Source of the DNA: Lactimicrobium massiliense
Lineage (GTDB): Bacteria; Bacillota_I; Bacilli_A; Erysipelotrichales; Erysipelotrichaceae
Length of the DNA: 64,000 bases
Reading direction: 5' to 3'
Assembly: GCF_900343155.1 (NCBI RefSeq)
Contig: NZ_OUNG01000001.1
Location: 124,001-188,000 of the forward strand
Translations under genes and position numbers: made by a program
The notes under the pieces: model-generated
What the model was told of the DNA's origin: nothing
Databases searched by the model: none
Seen by the model: the letters and a program-made list of their open reading frames with translations, nothing else
In this document: positions 8,420-16,609 of the stretch, piece after piece
Layout of the letters: the number at the start of each line of letters is the position of its first letter
Position numbering within the stretch: position 1 is the first letter of the stretch

Positions 8420-9796
8420 ATGAAACAGATTCGAATCATTAAAACCGGCATCAATGGTGAAGGCATCGGCTATGAACATCATAAGCCTGTCTTTATCAAA
8501 GGTGCTTTGATTGGTGAAACCGTACAGTATGAGATTGATCATGAAGATGCACGCTATGCGATTGGCCATTGTGTGCGTGTCATAGAAAAGAGCCCCTGCC
8601 GGATTGAGCCTGCCTGTTCTGTGTCTGACAGATGCGGCGGCTGTGCCCTGATGGCAATGGATTACCAAGAACAGTGTATGCAGAAAAAAGCGCTGTTAAC
8701 AGAAGCACTCTGGAAGTATGCAGGCATCAGGGATACCGCGGTGCGTGATATGCATGGCAGTGAAGAGATCCTTGGCTATCGCAATCAGGCCAGGATGCCG
8801 CTTGCCATGGTACAGGGAAAACTGATGGCAGGTTTCTATCAAACCGGTTCCAATCGTTTTGTACCGGTTGATCACTGCGTGATCCAGGATCCGGTTCTGG
8901 AAGAGGTACGCTCTCAGGTAATGGCAATCCTGAACAAGTATCATCAGAAAGCCTATGATCCTTCCTCCCGCACCGGCCTGCGGTATCTGATTCTGCGCAC
9001 ACTGCAGAATCAGACACAGATTTCGATCATTACCGGTCAGAACAAGCTGCCTTCTGATCTAGTCAAAGAAATTCTGGCCGTTGACCATGTCAGTTCCCTG
9101 TATCAGTCTGTCAACACAGCCCGCACGGGTGTTGATTTCTTTGGCTCTTCGCCAGTGCTGCTGGGTGGTAAAAAGAATCTTGCGGCAGAGATGAATGGCC
9201 TGCAGCTACAGTTATCTCCCCGCTCCTTCTTTCAGCTCAATACAGCACAGGCTGAAAAGCTGTATGCCATGGCAGTCAGTAAAGTAGATCCATGCAAAAC
9301 ACTTGTGGAAGCATATTGCGGGGTTGGTGCGATGAGTCTGCTTGCCAGTCAGAAGGCCCAGAAAGTGATCGGGATTGAAAGCATTGAGGAAGCGATCATC
9401 AATGCCGGTGCCAATGCGGCTGCCAACCAGATTGACAATTGTGAGTTTATCTGTGGGGATGCTGCACAGACACTGCATCAGATCCTGCAGGAAGGCACTG
9501 TGGATACACTGCTGGCAGATCCGCCCCGGGCAGGCATGGATGATGCCATGATCCGCACAATTCTCTCTTCCTCCATTCCTAAGATTGTCTATATTTCCTG
9601 TAATCCTGCCACCCTTGCAAAGAATCTGAAGGAGCTGAAAAAGGAGTATCAGATTCTGACAATCATTCCGTTTGATCTGTTTCCCAATACGCCGCACGTG
9701 GAAAGCATCACGGTATTGATGCGCAATGGCGTTTCCAGCGGGAAGCAGAACCGCAGAAAGAAAAGAGGCAGAAAGCATGCATTACCAAAGAACTGA
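8420..9796 (+). CDS. 23S rRNA (uracil-C5) methyltransferase, RlmD/RlmCD type
   Basis: 458 residues. An N-terminal TRAM-like domain (1-60) is followed by a cysteine cluster (CRIEPACSVSDRCGGC) that in RumA binds a 4Fe-4S cluster. The C-terminal methyltransferase has the SAM motif AYCGVGAMSLL, DPPRAGMD, and the catalytic Cys in YISCNPATLAKN. The enzyme makes m5U in 23S rRNA. AGGA seven bases before the ATG at 8420 picks this start over the in-frame ATGs at 8390 and 8405. It overlaps the following RluA-type gene by 20 bases. Confidence 0.88.
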   Translation: MKQIRIIKTGINGEGIGYEHHKPVFIKGALIGETVQYEIDHEDARYAIGHCVRVIEKSPCRIEPACSVSDRCGGCALMAMDYQEQCMQKKALLTEALWKYAGIRDTAVRDMHGSEEILGYRNQARMPLAMVQGKLMAGFYQTGSNRFVPVDHCVIQDPVLEEVRSQVMAILNKYHQKAYDPSSRTGLRYLILRTLQNQTQISIITGQNKLPSDLVKEILAVDHVSSLYQSVNTARTGVDFFGSSPVLLGGKKNLAAEMNGLQLQLSPRSFFQLNTAQAEKLYAMAVSKVDPCKTLVEAYCGVGAMSLLASQKAQKVIGIESIEEAIINAGANAAANQIDNCEFICGDAAQTLHQILQEGTVDTLLADPPRAGMDDAMIRTILSSSIPKIVYISCNPATLAKNLKELKKEYQILTIIPFDLFPNTPHVESITVLMRNGVSSGKQNRRKKRGRKHALPKN

Positions 9797-10688
9797 AAAT
9801 GGCTTTGTGATTGAAGCCGGATCAAAGTATTCCCATCAGAAAGTACGCAGGTTTCTGGATGATCTTTCTTTAAGCAGACCAATGCGCTATGCCCTCATAC
9901 AGCAGCGCCATATGCTGGTCAATGACCGACAAGTCAAAAGCGAAGAAGAATTTCTGAATTCAGATGACAGGATTACTCTGGTTGTCCCGCCTGAGCAGAT
10001 TGACTGGCCCTGTGCGGATCATCCCTGTCAGGTTGTGTATGAAAATGACTTTGTCTATGTCGTGCATAAAGATGCTGGAACCATCATTTATGATGATGTC
10101 AGAAGTGCAGACTGCCTGAATGGACAGGCAGCTGCCTGGCTGCAGGAAAAAGGCCACCAGACACCTGTCAGACCTTTGCACCGGCTGGATAAAGATACGT
10201 CTGGTCTTGTTCTGTACAGCAAGGTTCCTCTGTTTCAGGCTGGCCTTGATGAACAGATGGCAAACCACCGCATTTCCCGCCAGTATCTTGCCATCTGTAC
10301 AGGCAAACAGATTCCGGTTGGCACATCCTTTGTGATTGATGACCGGATTGGACGTGACCGTCATCACAGCGGTCAGTACATTGTTTCTGCTTCTGGGAAA
10401 GATGCCCGTACGAGAGTGACATGTCTTGCCAGAAAAGGTAATTATCTGCTGTTTGGGTGTCAGCTGGATACCGGCCGTACCCATCAGATCAGGGTGCATT
10501 TGTCCAGCCATGGCTGGCCGCTTGTCAATGATCCGCTGTATGGACATCGGTCTGCTGATTTTGAGGGGCTTGGTCTCTGGGCCTGCAGCATCACCTTCCA
10601 TGATCCGATCACCAATAAGCGGCATAAGATTCATGATCTTGACAATCCCGCCTTTCATTTCTTTCCGCTGGATGACATCCAGTACTAA
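9777..10688 (+). CDS. RluA-family pseudouridine synthase
   Basis: 303 residues: an S4-like RNA-binding region (about 15-75), then a RluA catalytic domain with HRLDKDTSG, in which the Asp is the conserved catalytic residue, and RTHQIRVHLSSHGWPLVNDPLYG near the C-terminus. Such enzymes isomerise uridines in 23S rRNA or tRNA; the target site cannot be told from sequence. GAGG sits eight bases before the ATG at 9777, inside the end of the preceding methyltransferase gene, so the two RNA-modification genes are translationally coupled. Confidence 0.88.
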   Translation: MHYQRTENGFVIEAGSKYSHQKVRRFLDDLSLSRPMRYALIQQRHMLVNDRQVKSEEEFLNSDDRITLVVPPEQIDWPCADHPCQVVYENDFVYVVHKDAGTIIYDDVRSADCLNGQAAAWLQEKGHQTPVRPLHRLDKDTSGLVLYSKVPLFQAGLDEQMANHRISRQYLAICTGKQIPVGTSFVIDDRIGRDRHHSGQYIVSASGKDARTRVTCLARKGNYLLFGCQLDTGRTHQIRVHLSSHGWPLVNDPLYGHRSADFEGLGLWACSITFHDPITNKRHKIHDLDNPAFHFFPLDDIQY

Positions 10689-10750
10689 TTGTTCATGACA
10701 AAGCATGGATAAATTCTTATACTTTGAAAAAGCAATAAGGAGGAATCGTT

Positions 10751-11473
10751 ATGTTTCTGCTGATGGGTCCAATTACGAACATCCTGCTGCTGTATGTTCT
10801 GGCAGCGGTGCTGCCGGCCATCTTTCTGATGCTGTATGTATACAATCAGTCAAGGATGCACCGACAGCCTACCGGTCTGCTGGTAAGGCTTGTATGGGAT
10901 GGCGTACTGGCCGCGCTTGCAGCAACGGTGCTGGAGCTGATTGGTGAAAGCCTGCTGAACAGTTCATCATTGGCCAATTCACCAAATTATCTTGCCTTTC
11001 TGGCATTCCTGATTGTCGGTGTCGTCGAAGAAGGAACAAAGTTCTTCTTCATGCGCAAAGACACCTGGCACAACCCCTACTTTGAAACAAGATTTGACGG
11101 TATTGTCTACTGCGTCTTTGCTTCCCTTGGCTTTGCGGCATTTGAGAATATCAAGTATGTGTTCTCCTATGGCCTGGGCGTTGCCCCAAGCCGTGCCCTG
11201 CTTGCCATCCCTGGCCATATGTCATTCGCCGTGTTGATGGGTTACTTCTATGGCCGTGCCAAACTGAAGGAAGACTGCGGTCATCATGGCGAAGCTGTTC
11301 TGATGCAGGCCATCGGTTATCTTGCCGCAGTCGGTCTGCATGGTGCTTATGACTATTGTGCCATGCTTGGTTCGGATACTTCGACGATTGTCTTCTTCAT
11401 CATCATTATCGTGATCTATCTCATCGTGTTCCGTCTGGTCAAGCATGAAGCTGCCAATGATCGGATCGTTTGA
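10751..11473 (+). CDS. PrsW-family intramembrane metalloprotease
   Basis: 240 residues with about seven membrane segments. It carries the PrsW motifs: VVEEGTKF (EExxK) in the middle, AAFENIKY (ExN), and two late His motifs, PGHMSFAVLMGY and GLHGAYDY, that would complete the metal site. B. subtilis PrsW cleaves the anti-sigma factor RsiW; no sigma/anti-sigma pair lies nearby, so the substrate here is unknown. GGAGG precedes the ATG by seven bases. A strong terminator follows directly. Confidence 0.8.
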   Translation: MFLLMGPITNILLLYVLAAVLPAIFLMLYVYNQSRMHRQPTGLLVRLVWDGVLAALAATVLELIGESLLNSSSLANSPNYLAFLAFLIVGVVEEGTKFFFMRKDTWHNPYFETRFDGIVYCVFASLGFAAFENIKYVFSYGLGVAPSRALLAIPGHMSFAVLMGYFYGRAKLKEDCGHHGEAVLMQAIGYLAAVGLHGAYDYCAMLGSDTSTIVFFIIIIVIYLIVFRLVKHEAANDRIV

Positions 11474-11475
11474 TG

Positions 11476-11502
11476 GAAATGCAGAAATGCATTTCTTTTT
11501 TT
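11476..11502 (+). terminator. Terminator of the PrsW-like gene
   Basis: An 8-bp perfect stem (GAAATGCA at 11476-11483, TGCATTTC at 11488-11495) with a GAAA tetraloop and seven T. It starts three bases after the stop codon. Confidence 0.9.
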
Positions 11503-11511
11503 AACGCATGA

Positions 11512-11537
11512 CGCTATTTTCAAAGATTTAGTTGATG
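11512..11537 (+). repeat. Left terminal inverted repeat of the IS
   Basis: Reads CGCTATTTTCAAA, then GATT, then TAGTTGATG. The right repeat in reverse complement differs only at three of the four middle bases (TAAA). Confidence 0.88.
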
Positions 11538-11557
11538 AGGCTGTAAACACCAAAATA

Positions 11558-12610
11558 TCATGAGCTATATGCCTCATAGAGGTTAATTGGCATTTTAAGC
11601 TTTGGGATCTCCGCACAGGTAAATGGAATCTGTTCAAACATTGTTTCCATGTATGCTTCTGATTTCCATTTGCGCATGTCCAGCCTGTACTTTAAATATT
11701 TCTTCATGACGATCCAATTCAAATAACCCTGGAGATGTCTTGTGCTGATACCATGTTTCTGCCTGATCATGTTTTTTAGCTCAGAGTGAAGCTCGTTTAC
11801 TTCAGATACTGTATTGCCCTTTGGTGTTAAATAACCGTTAGATGGAATAATGTCACTGTTGAAGTGATTATCGCCCACGAAAGTTTGAATGCTATGGCTG
11901 TCATCACTGATAATTGTTGAATGCGCTGCGAAGTGAGAGCTGTATTGATTCAGAATTTCTGCACTCTCTCTGCCTAATCCTCCAATTTTAAAGAGAATAT
12001 TGTCATGCTCATCAATAGCTGTTACCAGGCAGATCTTGTGATGGCTGGTGCCAGGTAAAGCACGCTTGGTTGAATGACGGCGATGCTTTCCACGCTGTTT
12101 GCTGAATCTTGGCATTTTATCCTTCCTGGTCCCTTTCAGGTTGATTTTGGTATAAGTAGGATCCAATTCAACATTTCCACTTAAGACCACATTATTCTGA
12201 ATCTTTGCTGCAGCCTGATATAACTTGTGACGCATGTTGAAGCAGGTAGTAACTGATAAGCCTGTAGCTACACTCTGCTGAGTCAGAGTCATTCCGTTAA
12301 GCTCGCCAGAGATAAAAGTAGTCCAGATATCAAAGCTTGTTCTGGAATGAGTAAACATCGTACCTGTTGTTGCCATAAAAACAGATTTGCATTTTTTACA
12401 TCTGTATTTCTGACGATTATGTGGGTTAAAGCCATTCTTAACAAAGTGAGTTGAACCACAATGAGGACATTTCTCAACATGCAAAGAGAGATTCTCGTAA
12501 TTTGTTGTCGTACAGTTTACTTTCTCTCTGAATAGCTTTTCTAAACCAACACGAATGAATTCAATTTCGACAGGAGATAAAGAATTCAGGAAATTCTGAT
12601 TAACGAGCAT
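11558..12610 (-). CDS. IS1595-family-like transposase
   Basis: 350 residues. The N-terminus has a zinc ribbon (CPHCG near 49 and CKKCKSVF near 77) typical of IS1595/ISXO2-like transposases. A DDE-type nuclease region follows, with a first acidic motif NVELDPTY and a second in IISDDSHS; HSELKNM and the family-like segment STRHLQGYLNWIVMKKY come near the end. The reading frame is intact and ends 46 bases inside the left element end, so the copy may be active. Family assignment rests on motifs and layout; the exact IS name cannot be given. Confidence 0.85.
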   Translation of the reverse strand: MLVNQNFLNSLSPVEIEFIRVGLEKLFREKVNCTTTNYENLSLHVEKCPHCGSTHFVKNGFNPHNRQKYRCKKCKSVFMATTGTMFTHSRTSFDIWTTFISGELNGMTLTQQSVATGLSVTTCFNMRHKLYQAAAKIQNNVVLSGNVELDPTYTKINLKGTRKDKMPRFSKQRGKHRRHSTKRALPGTSHHKICLVTAIDEHDNILFKIGGLGRESAEILNQYSSHFAAHSTIISDDSHSIQTFVGDNHFNSDIIPSNGYLTPKGNTVSEVNELHSELKNMIRQKHGISTRHLQGYLNWIVMKKYLKYRLDMRKWKSEAYMETMFEQIPFTCAEIPKLKMPINLYEAYSS

Positions 12611-12653
12611 ATCATCACCTCAACTGAAGTCATGATAAGTTATAGATATTAAC

Positions 12654-12679
12654 TTGATGTACTTGTTCGGGTACATCAA
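12654..12679. other. Hairpin at the right end of the IS
   Basis: A perfect 9-bp inverted repeat (TTGATGTAC at 12654-12662, GTACATCAA at 12671-12679) with an 8-base loop. It overlaps the right terminal repeat, upstream of the transposase start. Such end hairpins can protect a transposase start from read-through transcription. Confidence 0.6.
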
Positions 12680-12699
12680 CTATTTATTTGAAAATAGCG
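12674..12699 (-). repeat. Right terminal inverted repeat of the IS
   Basis: Mate of the repeat at 11512-11537. Its outer end directly touches the A tract that begins at 12700. Confidence 0.88.
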
Positions 12700-12750
<51 letters not shown>

Positions 12751-12759
12751 CCTGAAAAC

Positions 12760-13371
12760 TCAGAAGTATCCCCGCAGGCAATCACCCGCCATAAACGGAT
12801 TGGTATCTGCTTCCTGGCCAATGGTCGTAGCAGGTCCATGACCGGGATAGACTTTCAGATCTCTTGGCAGCTGTTTCAGAAAGCGCAGAGAAGCGGACAT
12901 TTCCTCCTGACTGCCGCCAAAAAGATCGGTGCGCCCGCAGCTGCCGGCAAACAGCGTATCACCGCTGAACAGGACATTGCGGTACTGGATACAGCAGCTG
13001 CCCTCTGTGTGGCCCGGCGTATGATAAATAATCAGATGGAATGTTCCAACATCCATTTCTTTCTGCATTGGCAGAATCTTACTATACACGGGTGAACAAT
13101 ATCCTGCCCTGGAAGCAGGATCTACCAGAGCAAGATCTCGTTGATCCATGAATACCGGACAGTGGTAAATATCCACAAGGTCGTCGACAGCACCCGTATG
13201 GTCTTCATGGCCATGTGTCAGCACAATGCCATCTGTCACTTCATCATCCCCGATTTCGGCCTGAATGCGTCTGGCATAGGCTCCGGGATCAATCAAAAGC
13301 ACATGGCCATGATCATGCAGCACATAACTGTTTTCACCATACAGTCCGATTGGAAGTGTTGTAATCTTCAT
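12760..13371 (-). CDS. MBL-fold hydrolase, glyoxalase II-like
   Basis: 203 residues of the small metallo-beta-lactamase-fold hydrolase group. The metal-binding motif is LTHGHEDHTG (near 53), followed by HTPGHTEGS, SGDTLFAGSCGRTD and VYPGHGP. These are all of the ligands of a dinuclear zinc or iron site. Family members hydrolyse thioesters such as S-lactoylglutathione; in an organism without clear glutathione metabolism the substrate is uncertain. It ends in the terminator whose U tail is next to the IS. Confidence 0.85.
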   Translation of the reverse strand: MKITTLPIGLYGENSYVLHDHGHVLLIDPGAYARRIQAEIGDDEVTDGIVLTHGHEDHTGAVDDLVDIYHCPVFMDQRDLALVDPASRAGYCSPVYSKILPMQKEMDVGTFHLIIYHTPGHTEGSCCIQYRNVLFSGDTLFAGSCGRTDLFGGSQEEMSASLRFLKQLPRDLKVYPGHGPATTIGQEADTNPFMAGDCLRGYF

Positions 13372-13380
13372 ACATTACCT

Positions 13381-13407
13381 AATAAAAATAACCTGATACC
13401 AGGTTAT
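13381..13407 (-). terminator. Terminator of rpmG
   Basis: An 8-bp perfect stem (ATAACCTG at 13388-13395, CAGGTTAT at 13400-13407) with a 4-base loop. On the minus strand it runs into a T-rich tail (TTTTATT). It separates rpmG from the hydrolase gene. Confidence 0.8.
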
Positions 13408-13408
13408 C

Positions 13409-13561
13409 TTATTTCTTCTCCTTGTGCAGAGTCATCTTGTTGCAGCGCGGGCAGTATTTTTTGATTTCCATTTTTTCTGTATGCTTACGCTTGTTTCTGG
13501 TTCCGATATAATTCTCTTCCCCACAGACTGAGCACTTGAAAGAAATATTCTCTCTTGCCAT
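13409..13561 (-). CDS. rpmG: 50S ribosomal protein L33
   Basis: A 50-residue protein beginning MARENISFKCSVCGEENY and containing the second pair CPRCNK. The two CxxC pairs make this the zinc-binding (C+) form of L33. It is a structural protein of the large ribosomal subunit near the E site. AGGAGG lies just before the ATG, and a promoter and a terminator flank it, so it is a single-gene unit. Some genomes also carry zinc-free copies; none is in this window. Confidence 0.93.
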   Translation of the reverse strand: MARENISFKCSVCGEENYIGTRNKRKHTEKMEIKKYCPRCNKMTLHKEKK

Positions 13562-13591
13562 GGTTACCTCCTGATGTCTATTTGCGTTGGT

Positions 13592-13620
13592 ATTATACCA
13601 GAATCATCATTCTTTTCCAA
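13592..13620 (-). promoter_or_regulatory. Promoter of rpmG
   Basis: Minus strand: -35 TTGGAA (13615-13620), 17-base spacer, perfect -10 TATAAT (13592-13597), about 30 bases upstream of the start codon. Confidence 0.8.
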
Positions 13621-13653
13621 CAATTTATGCAATAATGGGAGATGGAGGAAGCT

Positions 13654-14730
13654 ATGAAGAGAACTGAAACAAGAAAAATCATGGTTGGCAATGTCCAGGT
13701 TGGTGGTCAGAACCGCTGCATCCTGCAGTCCATGACCAATGTGCCGGCCAAGGATATTGACGCAACAATCGCCCAGATCAATGAACTGGAAGACCACGGC
13801 TGTGAAATCATCCGGATCGCCGTATTGGATGAAGACGATGCAAAGGCAATTCCGGCAATCAAGAAAGGCATTCACATTCCGCTGGTCGCAGATATTCATT
13901 TCAACTACCTGCTAGCTCTGGCTGCCCTGGATGGCGGTGTCGATGCAATCCGCATCAATCCTGGCAATATCGGCTCCCGTGAGCATACAGAAGCTGTAGT
14001 CAGAAAATGCAAGGAAAAGCATGTGCCGATCCGCATTGGCATCAATGGCGGTTCTCTGGAAAAACAGTTTCTGGAGAAATATGGCCTGTCTGCCGAGGCA
14101 ATGATTGCCTCTGCTGACCGCCATGTCAAAATTCTGGAAGACATGGATTTCCATGACATCTGCCTGTCCTTTAAATCGAGCAATGTCGAACTGACCATTG
14201 CTGCCTATGAGCTTGCCGCAAAGCATTATCCATATCCTTTGCATCTTGGCGTGACCGAAGCCGGCGGTTTTACAGAAAGTGCAGTGAAATCTTCTGCCGC
14301 CCTGGGTACCCTGCTGCATGAAGGCATTGGCGACACCATCCGTGTATCTGTTTCGGCACCGCCGAAGGATGAGTTGATCATTGGCAAACAGCTGCTCAAA
14401 TGCTTTGGCCTGATCAAGAATGTACCAGACCTGATTGCCTGCCCTACCTGTGGCAGAATCCAGTACGATATGCTGCCACTGGTGAAAGAGATGGAAGACT
14501 ATCTTGGCACCATCCATGAAGACATCACCGTTGCGATCATGGGCTGCCCGGTCAATGGCATTCAGGAAGCCGGCCGTGCGGATATCGGCATCGCCGGTTC
14601 CTATAACTCAGGCATCCTGTTCCGCAATGGTGAAATCATCAGAACGGTTCCGCAGGATAAGATCAAAGAAGCACTGATTGAAGAAATCCAGCGTTTCATT
14701 GCCGAGAAGAAACAGAAAAAGCAATCATAA
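13654..14730 (+). CDS. ispG: 4-hydroxy-3-methylbut-2-enyl diphosphate synthase (flavodoxin)
   Basis: 358 residues, the full bacterial two-domain length. IspG is the 4Fe-4S enzyme that converts MEcPP into HMBPP in the non-mevalonate isoprenoid pathway. The TIM-barrel half has ADIHFNY and AIRINPGNIG. The C-terminal half has the cluster ligands in ACPTCGR and MGCPVNG, and the conserved Glu-rich segment NGIQEAGRADIGIAG. GGAGG overlaps the upstream in-frame ATG at 13642 and correctly precedes the ATG at 13654. The next pathway enzyme, IspH, is encoded at 26.3 kb. Confidence 0.95.
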   Translation: MKRTETRKIMVGNVQVGGQNRCILQSMTNVPAKDIDATIAQINELEDHGCEIIRIAVLDEDDAKAIPAIKKGIHIPLVADIHFNYLLALAALDGGVDAIRINPGNIGSREHTEAVVRKCKEKHVPIRIGINGGSLEKQFLEKYGLSAEAMIASADRHVKILEDMDFHDICLSFKSSNVELTIAAYELAAKHYPYPLHLGVTEAGGFTESAVKSSAALGTLLHEGIGDTIRVSVSAPPKDELIIGKQLLKCFGLIKNVPDLIACPTCGRIQYDMLPLVKEMEDYLGTIHEDITVAIMGCPVNGIQEAGRADIGIAGSYNSGILFRNGEIIRTVPQDKIKEALIEEIQRFIAEKKQKKQS

Positions 14731-14752
14731 TCCATAACAGCCGGAGTATTCG

Positions 14753-14780
14753 AAAAGGTGCCTGTAACTGGCACCTTTTC
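14753..14780. terminator. Bidirectional terminator between ispG and the envelope operon
   Basis: A 10-bp perfect stem (AAAAGGTGCC at 14753-14762, GGCACCTTTT at 14770-14779) with a 7-base loop. A-rich and T-rich arms give U tails in both directions, so it can serve ispG and the operon that converges on it. Confidence 0.85.
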
Positions 14781-14800
14781 TGTATAGAAATTACATCAGA

Positions 14801-16033
14801 TCAATAATTATAGCTGATCGTGTAGCCGCTACTTGGATTTGTATAGGAATACGAATATAACTGATCATCTGTCCAAAGAAATCTTTCTGCACCCCAGCCA
14901 GTTGTTGCATCCCAGTTAAGCCATTGTCCATTGTATAGAACCTTTACCCAGAAATGGCCATCGTTCGGAAGCTTACATTCCTGCGTTTCAAATCCAGCTC
15001 TGCACAAGAGTGCTCTTCCCACTGCATAATAATTGTAACAATCACCTGTGTAATAGGTCAGTCCATAAATAGCTGCTTCGCGCCAGTCAGAACTGTCTGG
15101 AGTCGCCTTGTAACGGATATTATTTTCCGTCCACTGATAAATCGCATAGCATCTTTGATAATCATCCATGGAATCATTGATAATGCCTGAAAGGATGCTG
15201 TCAGCGATTGAATTCAGATTTTCGTTTCCGGTATCACCAGCCGTCATTGCTGTGTTGGCACCTGTATCTGACACAGACTGTGAAGATGCCTGCTGTACTG
15301 TCTGCACTGTTTCCACCACCGAAACTACAGCAGAGGCATCCGCATCATTGCCGTTTTTATCTACTGCATGTACCGTAACAGTATATTCTCCAGGCTGCGT
15401 TGCATCGACATTGCCAGAAATTGTGTACCATCCGCTATCATAGAATCCCTTTTCGTTCTTTGCAGGTTCCGTATCAACTTTTATCAGATCACCATCAACT
15501 GGATCTTTGACGGAACTGATCAAAGATGCAGGATCAAAATCCTGATCTTTTTCAATGGAAACAGATTCAGATGACATGGTTATGACCGGCAGCTGCGTAT
15601 CTTTGACTGTAATGATAAGAGGAAAATCTTTGCTGACTTTATTTCCTTTTGCGTCAACATCATGCAGTGTATAGATCACTTCTGTCTCAGAAGGTACCGA
15701 AAGATCAATCGTATCCGGTTCGGCGGTCACTGAAAAGTCTGAGTTTCCTGAAATAGTTTGATCTTGCTCATATTGGTAGGTATATTTGCCATTGCCTGCT
15801 TCTACCAAAGACAACACATTCAGTGTTGTATCAGGCGCATACTCCTGCACTTCACTGCCTGCTTTCAAAGCACAGGTAAAGGAGGCAGCAGTTTCGGCAG
15901 CTGCTTTTTCCTCTGCCAGTACGTTATTGCGATGTATCTTGAATCCAATACCGCATGAAGCACAGACAACTGCTGCAGGAAGAATAACTTTCCAGACTTT
16001 TCTCAGTTTTCTCATATTCCTGTTGTAAATCAT
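14801..16033 (-). CDS. Membrane-anchored transglutaminase-like protein with Ig-like domains
   Basis: About 410 residues. A basic N-terminus and one hydrophobic segment (about 14-30) anchor it outside the membrane. Two Ig-like/DUF5011-type beta domains follow (about 100-240, with DTQLPVITM and GEYTVTVHAVDKNG), then a low-complexity linker. The C-terminal domain is a transglutaminase/protease fold with Cys332 in TGDCYNYY, His360 in DGHFWV and Asp375 in NWDAT. The start at 16033 follows the lipoprotein stop by four bases; an ATG at 16015 is equally possible and neither SD is strong. It is the last gene of the Dlt-like operon. The crosslinking or protease role is inferred. Confidence 0.78.
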   Translation of the reverse strand: MIYNRNMRKLRKVWKVILPAAVVCASCGIGFKIHRNNVLAEEKAAAETAASFTCALKAGSEVQEYAPDTTLNVLSLVEAGNGKYTYQYEQDQTISGNSDFSVTAEPDTIDLSVPSETEVIYTLHDVDAKGNKVSKDFPLIITVKDTQLPVITMSSESVSIEKDQDFDPASLISSVKDPVDGDLIKVDTEPAKNEKGFYDSGWYTISGNVDATQPGEYTVTVHAVDKNGNDADASAVVSVVETVQTVQQASSQSVSDTGANTAMTAGDTGNENLNSIADSILSGIINDSMDDYQRCYAIYQWTENNIRYKATPDSSDWREAAIYGLTYYTGDCYNYYAVGRALLCRAGFETQECKLPNDGHFWVKVLYNGQWLNWDATTGWGAERFLWTDDQLYSYSYTNPSSGYTISYNY

Positions 16034-16037
16034 TCTA

Positions 16038-16595
16038 TTACGCAAATGCATCAACTGATGAATATTCAATCTGCTGGATGGAATTATCATCATTGAAGAA
16101 GAATGTCAGGCGTGAATTGCCTTTCGTATATTCAAGGCTGGCTCCGCGTTCTTCATAATCACTCCCATATGTTTTGATGACATCATCTTTAGAGCTGGAC
16201 AAGTCAATACCCTCAGGAGTAGCCACATTATCTGTCTTCAGATCAACATAGCAGATCAGATCCTTGCCATCTTTCTCATAAGTGGTGATTTCATAATCTG
16301 AATACGTATAGATTTTTGACAAACCACCCTGTCCGGCACAGCTTGCTTCTTCATAATAGCTGTTTTCTTTGCCGAGAAGATTCAGAGCATCTTCCATGTT
16401 TTCATCCATTTTGAGTGTACCGCCATTGACATCAAAGACATATTCACTGGTTGTTTCAGATTGGCTGGATGATGCTGTTTCGCTCGCAGCAGATGGTGCA
16501 ACACTTGCATTTTCTGATGCTGTCTCATCAACCTTTGTGACACAGCCGGCAAGCAAGGCAGCAGTGACAATCGCCATAAAGATTTTCTTTTTCAT
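16038..16595 (-). CDS. Small lipoprotein between two transglutaminase-like genes
   Basis: 185 residues: a lipoprotein signal with lipobox LLAGC, a Ser/Glu/Ala-rich linker, then a compact domain with an acidic GKENSYYEEASCAGQGG stretch and several beta strands. I do not recognise the family. GGGAG five bases upstream fixes the start at 16595, rather than the in-frame ATG at 16613. It sits four bases before the second transglutaminase-like gene and 15 after the first, so it likely works with them at the outer membrane face, perhaps as partner or inhibitor. That role is inferred only from position. Confidence 0.7.
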   Translation of the reverse strand: MKKKIFMAIVTAALLAGCVTKVDETASENASVAPSAASETASSSQSETTSEYVFDVNGGTLKMDENMEDALNLLGKENSYYEEASCAGQGGLSKIYTYSDYEITTYEKDGKDLICYVDLKTDNVATPEGIDLSSSKDDVIKTYGSDYEERGASLEYTKGNSRLTFFFNDDNSIQQIEYSSVDAFA

Positions 16596-16609
16596 ATTTT
16601 CTCCCTTTG

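Larger units (their letters stand above)
11512..12699 (-). mobile_element. IS1595-like insertion sequence, 1188 bp
   Basis: The element is bounded by imperfect 26-bp terminal inverted repeats (11512-11537 and 12674-12699; 23 of 26 positions match) that both begin CGCTATTTTCAAA inward from the ends. It carries one transposase gene reading leftward. Its base composition is more AT-rich than the neighbours. No direct target duplication is visible: the left flank ends CGCATGA while the right flank is a pure A tract. It sits between the terminators of two convergent genes. Confidence 0.88.
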
